This document shows, one piece after another, positions 35,790-45,235 of a stretch of 64,000 nt of DNA. The position numbers and the translations under genes are program-made. Origin of the DNA: Nocardia iowensis. GTDB taxonomy: Bacteria; Actinomycetota; Actinomycetes; Mycobacteriales; Mycobacteriaceae. Numbering within the stretch: the first letter of the stretch is position 1; each line of letters begins with the position of its first letter. The notes beneath the pieces were generated by a model that worked only from the letters and a program-made list of their open reading frames with translations, was not told where the DNA came from and ran no database searches. The DNA lies in assembly GCF_019222765.1 (NCBI RefSeq), contig NZ_CP078145.1, forward strand, positions 3,286,001 through 3,350,000, written 5' to 3'.

Positions 35790-36956
35790 CTATCGGGGCA
35801 ACAAGAGGTCGACCCAGGGGAGCCAGCGGTCGTTGTTGTTCGGATCGATCATGCTGAAGGAGCCGTTGTCCTTGTATTCCCACCAGCTGTAGCCGAGACT
35901 TTTCGACTTGAACAGGGCAACGTAGTCCTTGATGAACTGGTCGTGGCCGGGTTTGTTTGCGGCGATGCCGAACTCGCCGATCCACAGTGGCAGGCCGACG
36001 TCTCGGGTCAGGTCGAGTTGCACTTGGAGGTGGGTGGCGAGGTCGGGTTTGTTCGCCGGGTTGTAGCCGGGGAAATCGGCTTCGTCGGAGGACGCGTTCG
36101 GCGTGGTCGCGGTGCCGTTGGGGTTGTATCCGGCGCCGGCGCCGCCGGGGTAGTAGTCGTGGATGGACCAGATCAGGTTCTTCTTGCTGCCCGGGGTCAA
36201 TGCGGCGAACGCCGAGGCGGGCACTTTCGCGTCACCGTAGGACGGTTCGAGCACGATGCTGGTATTCGGGTCCTTGGCGCGAATGGCGTCGATGATCTTC
36301 GAGTAGCCCGAGAGCAGGCCGTTCGGGTCGCGCGGATCGTGGTACGGCTCGTTGATCGGGTCAAAGGCCGCGATCGCCGGATCGTTGGCGTACCGCGTCG
36401 CGAGAGTTTGCAGGAAGCCGAGTCCATCCGCGACGGCTTGCTCGAAGGCTTCGAGCCGCTGATTGGGACCGTTCAGCGTCCACGCCGGAAAGTGTCCTTT
36501 GCCGTCATGACTGTCGGGACCGTTCATGCCGCTGTCTCCGGACAGATGGATGCTGTCCAGGATGACATAGAGCCCCGCTGTCGCGGCGTAGTCAACGGCG
36601 GTGGACAGCGTGCAGAACGCCGTCTCGTTCCATGCCGCCTCGGTCGGCTGGAAGTCCTTCCAGAACAACACCATTCGGACGGCGTTGAAGCCCTTCGCCC
36701 GGATCGAGGTGTAGGTTTCCTGCGGCCAGGTCGCCGCGGACTGCGCGTCCCAAATCGGTTGCAGGTTAGGGCCGCTCAGCGTCACCGGGCCGCCGCTGCC
36801 GACGAACGGCTGAGTCGAGGTGGCGTGCAGCTTTTCCAAAGTCCGTGCGCCACCGCTCGCGCAGGGCGGTGCCGCCGTCGAGACCGAGGGCGGCAACGTC
36901 ACCGTGAGCGCCGCAATCGCGAGGCCGATGGCAAGGACCGCTGCCCGTATGCGCAT
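35790..36956 (-). CDS. Secreted GH5 endoglucanase-like glycosidase
   Basis: A 388-residue exported glycoside hydrolase family 5 enzyme. The signal peptide is MRIRAAVLAIGLAIAALT followed by STAAPP. The barrel shows FNAVRMVLFWKDFQP, YVILDSIHLSG, the acid/base glutamate in DPINEPYH (near residue 203), SIHDYYPG and the nucleophile glutamate in LWIGEFG (near 324). It would cut beta-1,4-glucan or a related glycan outside the cell. ATG 36956 follows GGGAAGAAA. Confidence 0.88.
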   Translation of the reverse strand: MRIRAAVLAIGLAIAALTVTLPPSVSTAAPPCASGGARTLEKLHATSTQPFVGSGGPVTLSGPNLQPIWDAQSAATWPQETYTSIRAKGFNAVRMVLFWKDFQPTEAAWNETAFCTLSTAVDYAATAGLYVILDSIHLSGDSGMNGPDSHDGKGHFPAWTLNGPNQRLEAFEQAVADGLGFLQTLATRYANDPAIAAFDPINEPYHDPRDPNGLLSGYSKIIDAIRAKDPNTSIVLEPSYGDAKVPASAFAALTPGSKKNLIWSIHDYYPGGAGAGYNPNGTATTPNASSDEADFPGYNPANKPDLATHLQVQLDLTRDVGLPLWIGEFGIAANKPGHDQFIKDYVALFKSKSLGYSWWEYKDNGSFSMIDPNNNDRWLPWVDLLLPR

Positions 36957-37165
36957 TTTCTTCCCTATCTCCCCGAGGGGTGCTCGAAACTCAGAGCCCG
37001 ATCGGCCAGCGACTGCTGATGATCGGCCTACCCTCACTGGTGAGGGAGATCCTACGATCCGATGATCCTCGCCATGATCGAAATCCCGGATCTCGAATCG
37101 ATATGAGCGACAGGTGGATTCGGCACCCGACTAAATTGCGAGGATCCCGTGCCCCTAGGTGTGAT

Positions 37166-38035
37166 CTAGCTGAATACAGGCGCCAGGTCGCGCAGTTTTC
37201 GGGCCGCCGCCGACAGATAGGTGTCCGTCCGCCACACCAGGCTCAGTACGCGCTCGCACCCAGGCGCGTCCACCCCCAACCAGGCCACCGGGTAGCGTGG
37301 CGCCGCCCGTCGCGAACCCGCTGGGACGAGCCCGATTCCGAGTCCGGCGCTGATCAGATCGCCGGTCGCGCCCGGCTCGTCACCCTCGCAGGAGATCAGC
37401 GGCCGCAGTCCGGCCTCGGCGAACAACCGGTCGAGCAGCGTCCGTGGCCAGTAGCCGGGGCGGCAGGTCACGAAGTGCTCGTCGGCCAACTCCGCGACCG
37501 TGATTCGGTCGCGCGTCGCCAGCGGATGCGCGAGCGGGACGGCCAATAGCACGTCCTCGCGCCACAATTCGACGGAGCGCAGCGCCGGGCCTGCCAGCGG
37601 TTGTGAGGCGAAGCACAGATCGACCTCGCGATCCGCGAGCTGCCGCAGCATTGTTTCGGCATTCGACTGGAACAGCCGGACATCGACACCCGGATGCTCG
37701 ACGCGGAACCGGGCGAGTAATCCGGTGATCGTCAACAACGTCTCCGCGGCGACCGTGACGCGGCCGTGGTCGAGTCCGGCCGCGTCGGCCAATTCGGTAC
37801 GCGCGTCGTCGAGTTCGGCCAGCGCACGATCGACTCGGCGCTGGAATGTCACGCCGAACGCATTGAGCCGCACCTGCCGCCCCACGCGGTCGAACAGCGG
37901 GACACCGAGTTCCTTCTCCAAGCGCGCGATCGTCCGGCTCACCGACGGCTGCGCCACCCGCAATTCCTCAGCTGCCTGACTGATGTGCTCGCGCCGGGCG
38001 ACTGCCTGGAAATAGCGCAGTTGCAGTAGATCCAT
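37166..38035 (-). CDS. LysR family transcriptional regulator
   Basis: A 289-residue LysR regulator: MDLLQLRYFQAVARREHISQ opens the helix-turn-helix, which continues AAEELRVAQPSVSRTIARLEKELG (to residue 44), followed by the effector domain (PGVDVRLFQSNAETM, REDVLLAVPLAHPLA). ATG 38035 follows CGGAGG. It is divergent from the ferredoxin-reductase-like gene, its likely target. Confidence 0.92.
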   Translation of the reverse strand: MDLLQLRYFQAVARREHISQAAEELRVAQPSVSRTIARLEKELGVPLFDRVGRQVRLNAFGVTFQRRVDRALAELDDARTELADAAGLDHGRVTVAAETLLTITGLLARFRVEHPGVDVRLFQSNAETMLRQLADREVDLCFASQPLAGPALRSVELWREDVLLAVPLAHPLATRDRITVAELADEHFVTCRPGYWPRTLLDRLFAEAGLRPLISCEGDEPGATGDLISAGLGIGLVPAGSRRAAPRYPVAWLGVDAPGCERVLSLVWRTDTYLSAAARKLRDLAPVFS

Positions 38036-38101
38036 CCCGGTTCCTCCGAACGCTGACCTCGCTGATGCCTCTCGGTACATGAGTTTATGGCAGAACTGGT
38101 C

Positions 38102-38132
38102 TTGGCAGGCATGAGCAGTCCAGGCTTAGCGT
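38102..38132 (+). promoter_or_regulatory. Candidate leaderless promoter of the ferredoxin reductase gene
   Basis: TTGGCA (38102-38107) and TAGCGT (38127-38132) are 19 bases apart, and ATG 38140 follows after seven bases. The -10 hexamer and spacing match those before the hydrolase gene at 28280. Confidence 0.4.
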
Positions 38133-38139
38133 TCGAGCT

Positions 38140-39369
38140 ATGAACTCCACGGATCCCATCGTCATTGTCGGAGCTGGTCTGGCCGGTGCCACCGCAGCGC
38201 AGACGTTGCGCGCCGAAGGCTACGCGGGCACGCTCGTCGTGATCGGCGACGAGCCGCAGCAACCTTATTGGCGGCCACCCCTGTCCAAGGGCCTGCTGGC
38301 CGGGTATGCGGAACCGGAGCACATTGCTGTTGCCCCACCGCAGAGCTGGGCCGACCACGACATCGACCTGCGCACCGGAATCACAGTGCGAGAGCTGGAT
38401 CCAGCCGCACGGACGCTGACTCTGAACAACGGATCGCACTTGCGCTACAGCCAGCTCCTGCTGGCCACCGGCGGCCGGGCCCGGCAGGTTGCGGGAATGG
38501 ACGGGGCACGCACGTTGCGGACCCTGTCCGATGCGCTCGCACTGCGCGACGAACTGACGAAGCAACCCGCCCTGCTGGTCATCGGAGCGGGACTGATCGG
38601 TTTGGAGACGGCGGCCACGGCCCGCCAGCTCGGTTGCGAGGTCAACGTCCTCGAGGTGGCCGGAGCGCCGCTGAGCCGCGTGGCGCCGCCGTGGCTCGGT
38701 GGTGTCTTCGCCGCGCTGCATCGGAGCAAGGGTGTGCGCCTCGAGCTGGGTATGCGGTTGGACCGGGTGACCGAGACGGCGGACGGTGTCGTCGCGGTCG
38801 CGGCGGACGGGCGCACCAACTGGTCGGCCGACATCGCGGTCGCGGCGCTCGGGATGGTTCCCGAGACCGGGCTGGCCGAGCGTGCCGGGCTGACCGTGAG
38901 CGGTGGCATTGTCGTCGACGAGTGGTGCCGTACCTCAGCGCCGGGAGTCTTCGCGGCCGGTGACGTCACTGTCCGGACCCACCCGCTGCTCGGCGGGCTG
39001 TACCGGATCGAGCACTACAGCAATGCCCTGGCGCAGGCGACCGCCGCGGCGCGAAACATGCTGGGCAACAGGACTTCCTATGCGCCCGTTCCATCGGCGA
39101 CGTCCGAGCAGTTCGGCACGCGCCTGGAGATCTGCGGTTGGCCCGACGCCGCCGACGTCTACGGCGAACGAGGCTGCTCGGTCCGCGGTGAACCGGAGGA
39201 CCTCGACTTCTCCGCCCTGTTCTGGAAGGACGATCGCCTCGTCGCGGCGGCGTGCGTCGGTCGTAGCGGCGAATTCGAGCAGTTGCACCGGATCATTCGC
39301 GACCATCCCTACACCGATGTCGACCGCCTCACCGATCCCGCGGTCGACCTCGCCACGATCGTCGGCTGA
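38140..39369 (+). CDS. FAD-dependent ferredoxin/rubredoxin reductase
   Basis: A 409-residue pyridine-nucleotide-disulfide-type reductase that passes electrons from NAD(P)H to a ferredoxin or rubredoxin, usually for a P450 or ring hydroxylase. It has the FAD motif IVGAGLAGATAAQTL (near residue 8), the NAD(P)H motif VIGAGLIGLETAAT (near 147), the second FAD motif VFAAGDVTVR (near 270) and a C-terminal reductase domain. No P450 or ferredoxin gene is close by, so its partner is elsewhere. LysR lies divergent upstream. Confidence 0.92.
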   Translation: MNSTDPIVIVGAGLAGATAAQTLRAEGYAGTLVVIGDEPQQPYWRPPLSKGLLAGYAEPEHIAVAPPQSWADHDIDLRTGITVRELDPAARTLTLNNGSHLRYSQLLLATGGRARQVAGMDGARTLRTLSDALALRDELTKQPALLVIGAGLIGLETAATARQLGCEVNVLEVAGAPLSRVAPPWLGGVFAALHRSKGVRLELGMRLDRVTETADGVVAVAADGRTNWSADIAVAALGMVPETGLAERAGLTVSGGIVVDEWCRTSAPGVFAAGDVTVRTHPLLGGLYRIEHYSNALAQATAAARNMLGNRTSYAPVPSATSEQFGTRLEICGWPDAADVYGERGCSVRGEPEDLDFSALFWKDDRLVAAACVGRSGEFEQLHRIIRDHPYTDVDRLTDPAVDLATIVG

Positions 39370-39460
39370 CCGCCCGTCGCACTGAATCCGAACAGGACCT
39401 CACATCCGCACAGGCTGTCTCGTCGGACACGTATAGCCACCAACAAGCAAGGAGCGCACC

Positions 39461-39934
39461 ATGGAAGCCCGTTTGAACCTCTTCGCCAACCCCGTCGGAG
39501 CCAAGTCCCTGAAACACCTCGTTTCGATGGGCAAGGCGCTCGCGGACTCGCCCCTGCCCGTGGCGACCCAGGAACTCGTGCGGCTGCGCGCCAGCCAGAT
39601 CAATGGCTGTGGCCTCTGCGTCGACATCCACACCAAAGAGGCCGCACACGCCGGGGAAACCGCGGTGCGCCTGCACCTGGTCGCGGCGTGGCGTGAAGCC
39701 ACGGTATTCACCGAAGCCGAGCGTGCGGCACTGGCGCTGGTGGAGGAAGGCACCCGCATTGCCGATGCGGCCGCGGGGGTTTCGGACGACGTCTGGGCGA
39801 ATGCCGTGAAGCATTACGACGAGGATCAGCTCGCCGCTCTGGTGTTGCTCATCGCCAATATCAACGCTTTCAACCGGGTGAACGTCATCACCCGGCAGCT
39901 CGGCGGCGAGTACCAGCCCGGCCAGTTCGGATAG
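39461..39934 (+). CDS. AhpD-like/carboxymuconolactone decarboxylase family protein
   Basis: A 157-residue helical protein with the alkylhydroperoxidase motif E-x11-CxxC-x3-H: ELVRLRASQINGCGLCVDIHTKEA (about residues 44-67). Such proteins reduce peroxides through the CxxC pair. ATG 39461 follows AAGGAG. Proteins of this family are typical targets of ECF41 sigma factors, but no ECF41-like promoter was found directly upstream here. The next gene starts 13 bases after its stop, so they are probably an operon. Confidence 0.88.
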   Translation: MEARLNLFANPVGAKSLKHLVSMGKALADSPLPVATQELVRLRASQINGCGLCVDIHTKEAAHAGETAVRLHLVAAWREATVFTEAERAALALVEEGTRIADAAAGVSDDVWANAVKHYDEDQLAALVLLIANINAFNRVNVITRQLGGEYQPGQFG

Positions 39935-39947
39935 GTCGGGTAGCCAC

Positions 39948-40775
39948 ATGCAGCTGCGTATCGTCACGATCAACGTCCAGAACAACGAGGGCGACCCCCG
40001 CCGACTCGGCCTGATCAACCGGGAGTTGCGCCGCTTGGCCCCCGATCTCGTTGCGCTGCAGGAAGTCGTCGACAATGAACAGCTCGACGCGCTGCTGCAC
40101 GGCACCGAGTTGCACGGCACCCATCAGGCCGAGGCGATGGCCTACACGCCGCCGTTCGCCGACCGCTACGGCGGCAACGCGGTGGCCAGCCGCTGGCCCC
40201 ATCAGGTCGTGGAAGTTCTCGATCTGCGCCTCGCGGGGGCCGGGGATGTTCCCTGGTGCACGGTGGCGGTCAAGGTTCCGTTGCCGGGTGAAGGCGACGT
40301 GCTGTTCGTTTCCACTACTGCCGCTTGGCGTTTGGATGCCGAAGCCGTTCGCGAGCAACAGGCCCTTGCGCTCAGCGATCTGGACGCCCGGCACCGCACC
40401 GACCTGCCCACGATCATCGCGGGCGACTTCAACGCTGGCCCCGACGCGGCCAGCATCCGCTATCTCACTGGCCGCCAATCGATTTCCGGACGAAGCGGGC
40501 ACTACCACGATGCGTGGGAGGTCGCCGGTGACGGACCCGGCCACACCTGGAGCGTCGACAATGCCGCTGCCGCGGCCTTGTTCGATCAGATCGTGCGTCA
40601 GCCTGGGCACCGGCGTCGGCTGGACTACGTATTCACTGGCTCCTGGCACGCACATCCGAGGGCGCGCTGCGAGATTCGCGCCGCCGGCCTCGCCTTCGAC
40701 CAACCCACCGATGGAGTTTGGCCGAGCGACCACTACGGCGTCGTTGTCGACGTCGAGATCGGCAAAGACAAATGA
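39948..40775 (+). CDS. Endonuclease/exonuclease/phosphatase family protein
   Basis: A 275-residue metal-dependent phosphoesterase-fold protein. The family residues are in order: TINVQN (Asn), LVALQEV (Glu), AGDFNAGP (Asp/Asn, near residue 163), RRLDYVF (near 223) and PSDHYGVV (Asp-His, near 263). There is no signal peptide. The substrate could be a nucleic acid, a phospholipid or an inositol phosphate. It follows the AhpD-like gene by 13 bases. Confidence 0.88.
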   Translation: MQLRIVTINVQNNEGDPRRLGLINRELRRLAPDLVALQEVVDNEQLDALLHGTELHGTHQAEAMAYTPPFADRYGGNAVASRWPHQVVEVLDLRLAGAGDVPWCTVAVKVPLPGEGDVLFVSTTAAWRLDAEAVREQQALALSDLDARHRTDLPTIIAGDFNAGPDAASIRYLTGRQSISGRSGHYHDAWEVAGDGPGHTWSVDNAAAAALFDQIVRQPGHRRRLDYVFTGSWHAHPRARCEIRAAGLAFDQPTDGVWPSDHYGVVVDVEIGKDK

Positions 40776-40865
40776 TCGGGAGTAACAGTTCCGGCTTCGG
40801 CCTTCGGGTTCACCGCCACTGCGGCGGCCCGCCGCCGGGAAATCGCGAGGCGTGATACTGGCCGC

Positions 40866-41669
40866 ATGACCTGTCTCCTCGTGGATCCGCAATCCCTGCC
40901 CATCGAGTTGCGTCCTTACCTGGAAGACCTCGTGCAGCGCGCACGCGCCGGGTGTGGTTCTCATTTGGTGAGTGTGTTCGCGGTCGGGTCCATCGCCCTC
41001 GGGGATTATCGGCACGGGCGCAGTGACGTCGACGTGACGGTCGTCGTCGATCCGGCTGTTCCCGCTCAGGTCGTGCGCGAGTTGGCGGTGACGCTGGCCC
41101 ATCCCACCCTGCACTGTCCGGCGGCTGGGCTGGAGCTGGTGGTCTACGACGCGGACTTCGTGGCCCGCCCGTCCGACCGGGCCGGGTACCTGCTGGATCT
41201 CAATACCGGGGCGCTGCTGCCGAACCGCGCGAGCTTCGATTCGACGCGGTCACCAGCCTTTTGGTATGTCATCGACCGCTCCATCGCCCATCAGACCGGG
41301 CGCTTGCTGCACGGAGCACCAGTGCGGCAGGTGATCGCCCCGCCGACTCGGCGCGATCTGTTCGCCGCGATTCTCACGTCGGTGCGCGAGCACACCGACG
41401 GGGCAGGCCACCTGGCCGACAACCAGGTGCTCAACGGTTGCCGCTCGGTGGCGTACTGCCGCACGGGCAGCTGGCTCGCCAAACGCCGTGCCGCACAACT
41501 GATCGCGACGTCCGAAGCGGACTTCCAGCCCCTCATCGATAGCGCACTCCGCAGCTTCGAGCGCCCCCGGTCGGCAGCGCTCGCGCTGCCGACCGCCGAC
41601 GTGCAGTCCTTCATGGCGTGGGTCCGCGAACGTGTCGAAGAGGCCGCCGAAACGACCGCCGACCAGTGA
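40866..41669 (+). CDS. Aminoglycoside-adenylyltransferase-like nucleotidyltransferase
   Basis: A 267-residue nucleotidyltransferase. The catalytic signature GSxxxGDxxxxxSDxDxxV reads GSIALGDYRHGRSDVDVTVV (near residues 41-60), and the C-terminal helical domain (DNQVLNGCRSVAYCRTGSWLAKRRAA) is of the DUF4111/AadA kind. It may adenylylate an aminoglycoside or another small alcohol; resistance is a possibility, not shown. ATG 40866 stands without a strong ribosome binding site. Confidence 0.82.
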   Translation: MTCLLVDPQSLPIELRPYLEDLVQRARAGCGSHLVSVFAVGSIALGDYRHGRSDVDVTVVVDPAVPAQVVRELAVTLAHPTLHCPAAGLELVVYDADFVARPSDRAGYLLDLNTGALLPNRASFDSTRSPAFWYVIDRSIAHQTGRLLHGAPVRQVIAPPTRRDLFAAILTSVREHTDGAGHLADNQVLNGCRSVAYCRTGSWLAKRRAAQLIATSEADFQPLIDSALRSFERPRSAALALPTADVQSFMAWVRERVEEAAETTADQ

Positions 41670-41855
41670 CCCGACTCGGACGGTTCGATTCCGGCCGTTA
41701 TCGGCCCGACCGTAATCGCCGACGACCGCGAATTGCAGCGTGCATTGGATCGTATTGTGACCGTTGTGTATTGGGCACAGAACCATCACTGGATGTGCAA
41801 CGGGAGGGCGGTATCCTGCTATCAACTCGTCGACTGGAGCGAGCAATAGGGGCAA

Positions 41856-43523
41856 GTGTTGGGCATCAATGCGATTCGGAATTTCGCGTCATATCGCGGT
41901 CAGTATCTGATCGGGGTATGCCTGGCGCGGGTTCGATGCCGAATCGACATTTCCGGCTCCGCCGACGACCGGCAGCGCGCCCATGCTGCTCTCGTCGCGA
42001 GTGGGTGGTCCGCTCTTTCACGTACGGAGACCGACACCTATGTGCGTGACATTCGAGGTTCGTTGTCCAGCAGCACGATTGAGGAAGTGGTGCGCCACGT
42101 CCACACCGACATTGTCGATACGCATTCACGGGCCGTCATCGATCGGGCCTCCCTGGAGCGCATCCGATATGCCGGGCTGCGCTTCACTCACAAACCGGCG
42201 CCCCTCGAGCACGACGGGCGGCGGGTCGATGCTCTCGCCGAGATCTCGGTGACGCCTACTGCTCTGTCTGTTCGGGAGCAGCGGCCCGAATCCGGTCCGG
42301 CGGATACCGCAGGAACTGTATTCATTTTCCGTGAACGGCTGACGCGGGTGCCGGGGTTCTTTTACGGATGTCTCGAACGCGTTGCGAAAGCTGCCGCTCA
42401 GTTATATAGCCGAACAACCCCACAATGGTTCCGACAGCTGGTTGTCCGACTCATCGCCGACGAATCGGCGCACTATGTCTCGACTCGATTCGGGCTACTC
42501 GTCGTCAGTGGCGGTTTCGGCGTGGCCGCCGCGGCGGTCGTCGCCGCCCGGTTCCCCGACCGTCCGACGGGTGCCGAGCCCGCGTTGGGGCTTATCGGTG
42601 TTTCGGCTGTGCTGCTACTTATCCTCGGTGCGCTGAACTTGTTCACTCGGGTAGCCGTGCATCGAGCGGATTCGGCATTGCCACAAGGATATTCGCGTTG
42701 GCAAGCCGAGCGCTGGGCGAATGCCAACCGAACCGATGTGGCGCGCTTGATCGGGGCGGCGCGCCATAATGCGATCCGAATGTGCTGGAAGACAGGCACA
42801 CTCGTGCTTCGCATGATCGCGATCGCCGGGGCGGGCGCCCTCCTTTTCCTTTCGGGACAGACGATATGGTCCAATTCGCGGCTGATCGCCGCGACGCTCC
42901 TCACCATCGGCCTGCTGCTGGGCTGGATTCTGGTCATCGATTCGGTGCGCCCACGACAGCGTGCGGGTTCCCGCCTGATCTTCCGCCGGACGGCTGCCTC
43001 GGTGCTGCTGGCGGGTGTCGGTGGAGCGATGGTGCGTTTGCCTTCCTATTTCTTCTACCAACCGCTCGGCTATCCGGCGTTCGCGTTCGAAATCGGTTGG
43101 CACGACGTCGTTGTCAATGCACGCGGATTCATCATGGCCGCTCTCGGGTCCGGGGCGCTGATCGCGATCTACTGGCTGTTCTCGCCACGGATCACCCCGG
43201 TGTGGCGATCGGCCTTCGCGCTGCTGCTACTCATGTGCGCGACCGTCGGTATGTTGAGCGCCCTGGTCGAAGCGGGGCGACCGGCAGAGGACATCGTGCA
43301 GAAGCAGTCCATCGTGGCGGGCGGAACGCGGTACGCCGCTTGCTTCGACATCGACGGTCAGCAGCAACCGATCTGGATCATCGGCCAATCCGCTAATCGC
43401 TTCCTCATCGGAGATAGAGAGATCTCGACGGCATCCGGGGAGGCGTCTCGGATTACCAACGTCCGGATGACCCCGAGCGGCACCGTGTACCGGATCGTGG
43501 CGAGCTCCGGTACATGCCGATGA
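41856..43523 (+). CDS. Unrecognised 555-residue seven-helix membrane protein
   Basis: I do not recognise this protein. A soluble N-terminal part of about 200 residues (including RRVDALAEISVTPTALSV and VFIFRERLTRVPGFFYG) is followed by about seven membrane helices, e.g. GLLVVSGGFGVAAAAVVAA, LIGVSAVLLLILGALNLF, LIAATLLTIGLLLGWILVI and AFALLLLMCATVGMLSALV. A C-terminal domain of about 65 residues follows with one Cys at each end (YAACFDIDG...SSGTCR), perhaps a disulfide outside the cell. GTG 41856 is preceded by AGGGG. Neighbours give no clue. Confidence 0.7.
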   Translation: MLGINAIRNFASYRGQYLIGVCLARVRCRIDISGSADDRQRAHAALVASGWSALSRTETDTYVRDIRGSLSSSTIEEVVRHVHTDIVDTHSRAVIDRASLERIRYAGLRFTHKPAPLEHDGRRVDALAEISVTPTALSVREQRPESGPADTAGTVFIFRERLTRVPGFFYGCLERVAKAAAQLYSRTTPQWFRQLVVRLIADESAHYVSTRFGLLVVSGGFGVAAAAVVAARFPDRPTGAEPALGLIGVSAVLLLILGALNLFTRVAVHRADSALPQGYSRWQAERWANANRTDVARLIGAARHNAIRMCWKTGTLVLRMIAIAGAGALLFLSGQTIWSNSRLIAATLLTIGLLLGWILVIDSVRPRQRAGSRLIFRRTAASVLLAGVGGAMVRLPSYFFYQPLGYPAFAFEIGWHDVVVNARGFIMAALGSGALIAIYWLFSPRITPVWRSAFALLLLMCATVGMLSALVEAGRPAEDIVQKQSIVAGGTRYAACFDIDGQQQPIWIIGQSANRFLIGDREISTASGEASRITNVRMTPSGTVYRIVASSGTCR

Positions 43524-43553
43524 CGTCTGGACGTGACCAGACCTTCCACGCCA

Positions 43554-44243
43554 CTACTCGTCGATCCAGCCGAGCTCAACTGCCCATTCATGGGTGGCGG
43601 TTTCGACCGCTGGCAACGTAAGGAACGAAATGGCGTACAGCACAACGAGCAGCCCGATCGGAACGGCCCAAGCTCGAAGACGGGATTCCCAAGGGCGAGG
43701 ACGAGTTTCCGTCGGACGGGCTTCAGCCTGTCCAGCGTCGGCCCGACGGTGCCGCGTGTAAGGGAGCCGACGTTCGGCTGGTCTCAGCATCCACGACGCG
43801 ATGGCGCACATCGCGAATATCAGCGGCACTCGCCACGACTCGAAACCGTCACCGACCCACAGATGCGACGCCACGGCGCCCGCCCACAGGACGAAGGCAC
43901 CGGCGTACGCCCACTCCTTGATCAGCGGGAGCCTGGGCGCGATGATCACGACGGCCGCAGCAGCCTGACACGCGCCCAGGATGTAGGCGAAGAAGTGCGG
44001 GTATCCCAGGTGACGTAACTGAACTTCGATCCATTCGATAGTCAGAAGGTTCCAGACCGATCCGGCAGTCAACTCGAAGACGATGACCAGCGTGGTGGCC
44101 CAAAAGGCGATGGGACGGAGCCGGTTCCGGAACGTGTCGCTACGTGCGGTGGCTGCCGACTTCTCGTCGGATGGTGCTGTCGTCGTGGTCGAGTGTGGTC
44201 CGGATGCCGGTCGCGGCGATCGCGGGACGGAGAAGCCGGTCAT
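43554..44243 (-). CDS. DoxX-like membrane protein
   Basis: A 229-residue protein with a polar N terminus rich in Ser/Thr/Pro, then DoxX-like four-helix core (LRPIAFWATTLVIVFELTAGSVWNLL, LGYPHFFAYILGACQAAAAVVIIAPRLPLIKEWAYAGAFVLWAGA, about residues 42-125) and one additional C-terminal helix (AWAVPIGLLVVLYAISFLTLP). The LGYP...G...A pattern is typical of DoxX-like family proteins. ATG 44243 is the first start that keeps the family layout. It may have one more helix than usual. Confidence 0.75.
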   Translation of the reverse strand: MTGFSVPRSPRPASGPHSTTTTAPSDEKSAATARSDTFRNRLRPIAFWATTLVIVFELTAGSVWNLLTIEWIEVQLRHLGYPHFFAYILGACQAAAAVVIIAPRLPLIKEWAYAGAFVLWAGAVASHLWVGDGFESWRVPLIFAMCAIASWMLRPAERRLPYTRHRRADAGQAEARPTETRPRPWESRLRAWAVPIGLLVVLYAISFLTLPAVETATHEWAVELGWIDE

Positions 44244-44337
44244 GATTTCACTGAACTTTCTACTCGGCGGACGGTGTGTACGTCTCGAGTAGTACGACAA
44301 CAGAGACCCACGGAATGTGAGGGGACCGAACGGGACA

Positions 44338-44760
44338 TCACGGAGCGCGCACCGGCGTGTCGCCGCAGCCATGTCCCGCTCGGCGTTCCTCCCGGGTGAG
44401 CAGACCGGCCGCGACGAGGGTGTGGTCCGAGGGCCGTGGCACACCGTCCCACACGAGTTGGCCACGCAGCTTCGAGTGGATACCGTCGGCGCCGATTACA
44501 CCGTCGGCGTGCAATTCGCTGCCCGACGACAGCATGCACCGCACCGAGTCGACATCGTTCCGGTACCCGATGACCGCACAGCCGCCGCGGAGCGAAACGC
44601 CATGGTGTGCGTGGCAGGCGGCGAGCAGCGACCCGAACAACGTCGCGCGGTGCACCACCGCAAACTGACCGCCGAATCGGCGCCGGTACTCATCCCGCAG
44701 AGACAATCGAGCGAGTACCGCATCGGTGTGGCCGTCGAGCAGACCAGATTCGCCACCACA
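44338..44760 (-). pseudogene. Remnant of an FAD-dependent monooxygenase
   Basis: On the minus strand a frame carries recognisable aromatic-ring hydroxylase sequence: RLSLRDEYRRRFGG, VVHRATLFGSLLAACHAHHG, GYRNDVDSV, then the conserved GVIGADGIHSKLR and PRPSDHTLVAAG. The N-terminal GxGxxG FAD-binding part and the whole C-terminal half are missing, and the frame ends in unrelated residues. It is therefore a decayed internal fragment of a salicylate-hydroxylase-like gene filling the 566-base gap between two genes. Confidence 0.65.
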
Positions 44761-44809
44761 CCAACCCGCTAGTCGGCCCCACTTTCGGCCTGAACCGACC
44801 TGACTCGGA

Positions 44810-45235
44810 TCACAGGTAGACCTCGACGCGGGCCTGCTGGGGGAAATGCGGTGTGGTGGTGGCCATCTCGATGGCGATCCGGCCGGGACCGGGTCGGAAC
44901 GACGCCGAGTAGCTCCACGACACGACCTGATTCGTGACGGCACCGCTGGTCCCGGTATCCACGTTGTGCCAGGTGAAGACGACGGTTGTCGCGCAGCCGC
45001 CGACGCCCCCGAAGTTCGCCTGATATCCGACTGAGACCTGGTCGCTGTCAGCAAAGGTGTTGATCTTCGCGTTGATGGTCCCGGCGCAGAGACCGCCCGC
45101 TTCGGTCGCCAGGGTATAGAGCGTCGGCATCTCGGTATGCGTCTCGGCGGCGGCGGGCGCGGCGTTCAGCAGCACAGCGGTGCAGATGACGGCAGTAGCG
45201 GTCACCGCGGTGGCGGTGGTCTTGTCGGGTCGCAT
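44810..45235 (-). CDS. Secreted protein of unknown function
   Basis: A 141-residue exported protein. The signal peptide is MRPDKTTATAVTATAVICTA then VLLNAAPAAAETH. The mature part is beta-rich (DQVSVGYQANFGGVGGCATTVVFTWHN spans residues 69-95, ending with FPQQARVEVYL) with two cysteines (GGLCAGT and GGCATT) that may pair. No family is recognised. ATG 45235 follows GGAGGATCC. Confidence 0.75.
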   Translation of the reverse strand: MRPDKTTATAVTATAVICTAVLLNAAPAAAETHTEMPTLYTLATEAGGLCAGTINAKINTFADSDQVSVGYQANFGGVGGCATTVVFTWHNVDTGTSGAVTNQVVSWSYSASFRPGPGRIAIEMATTTPHFPQQARVEVYL

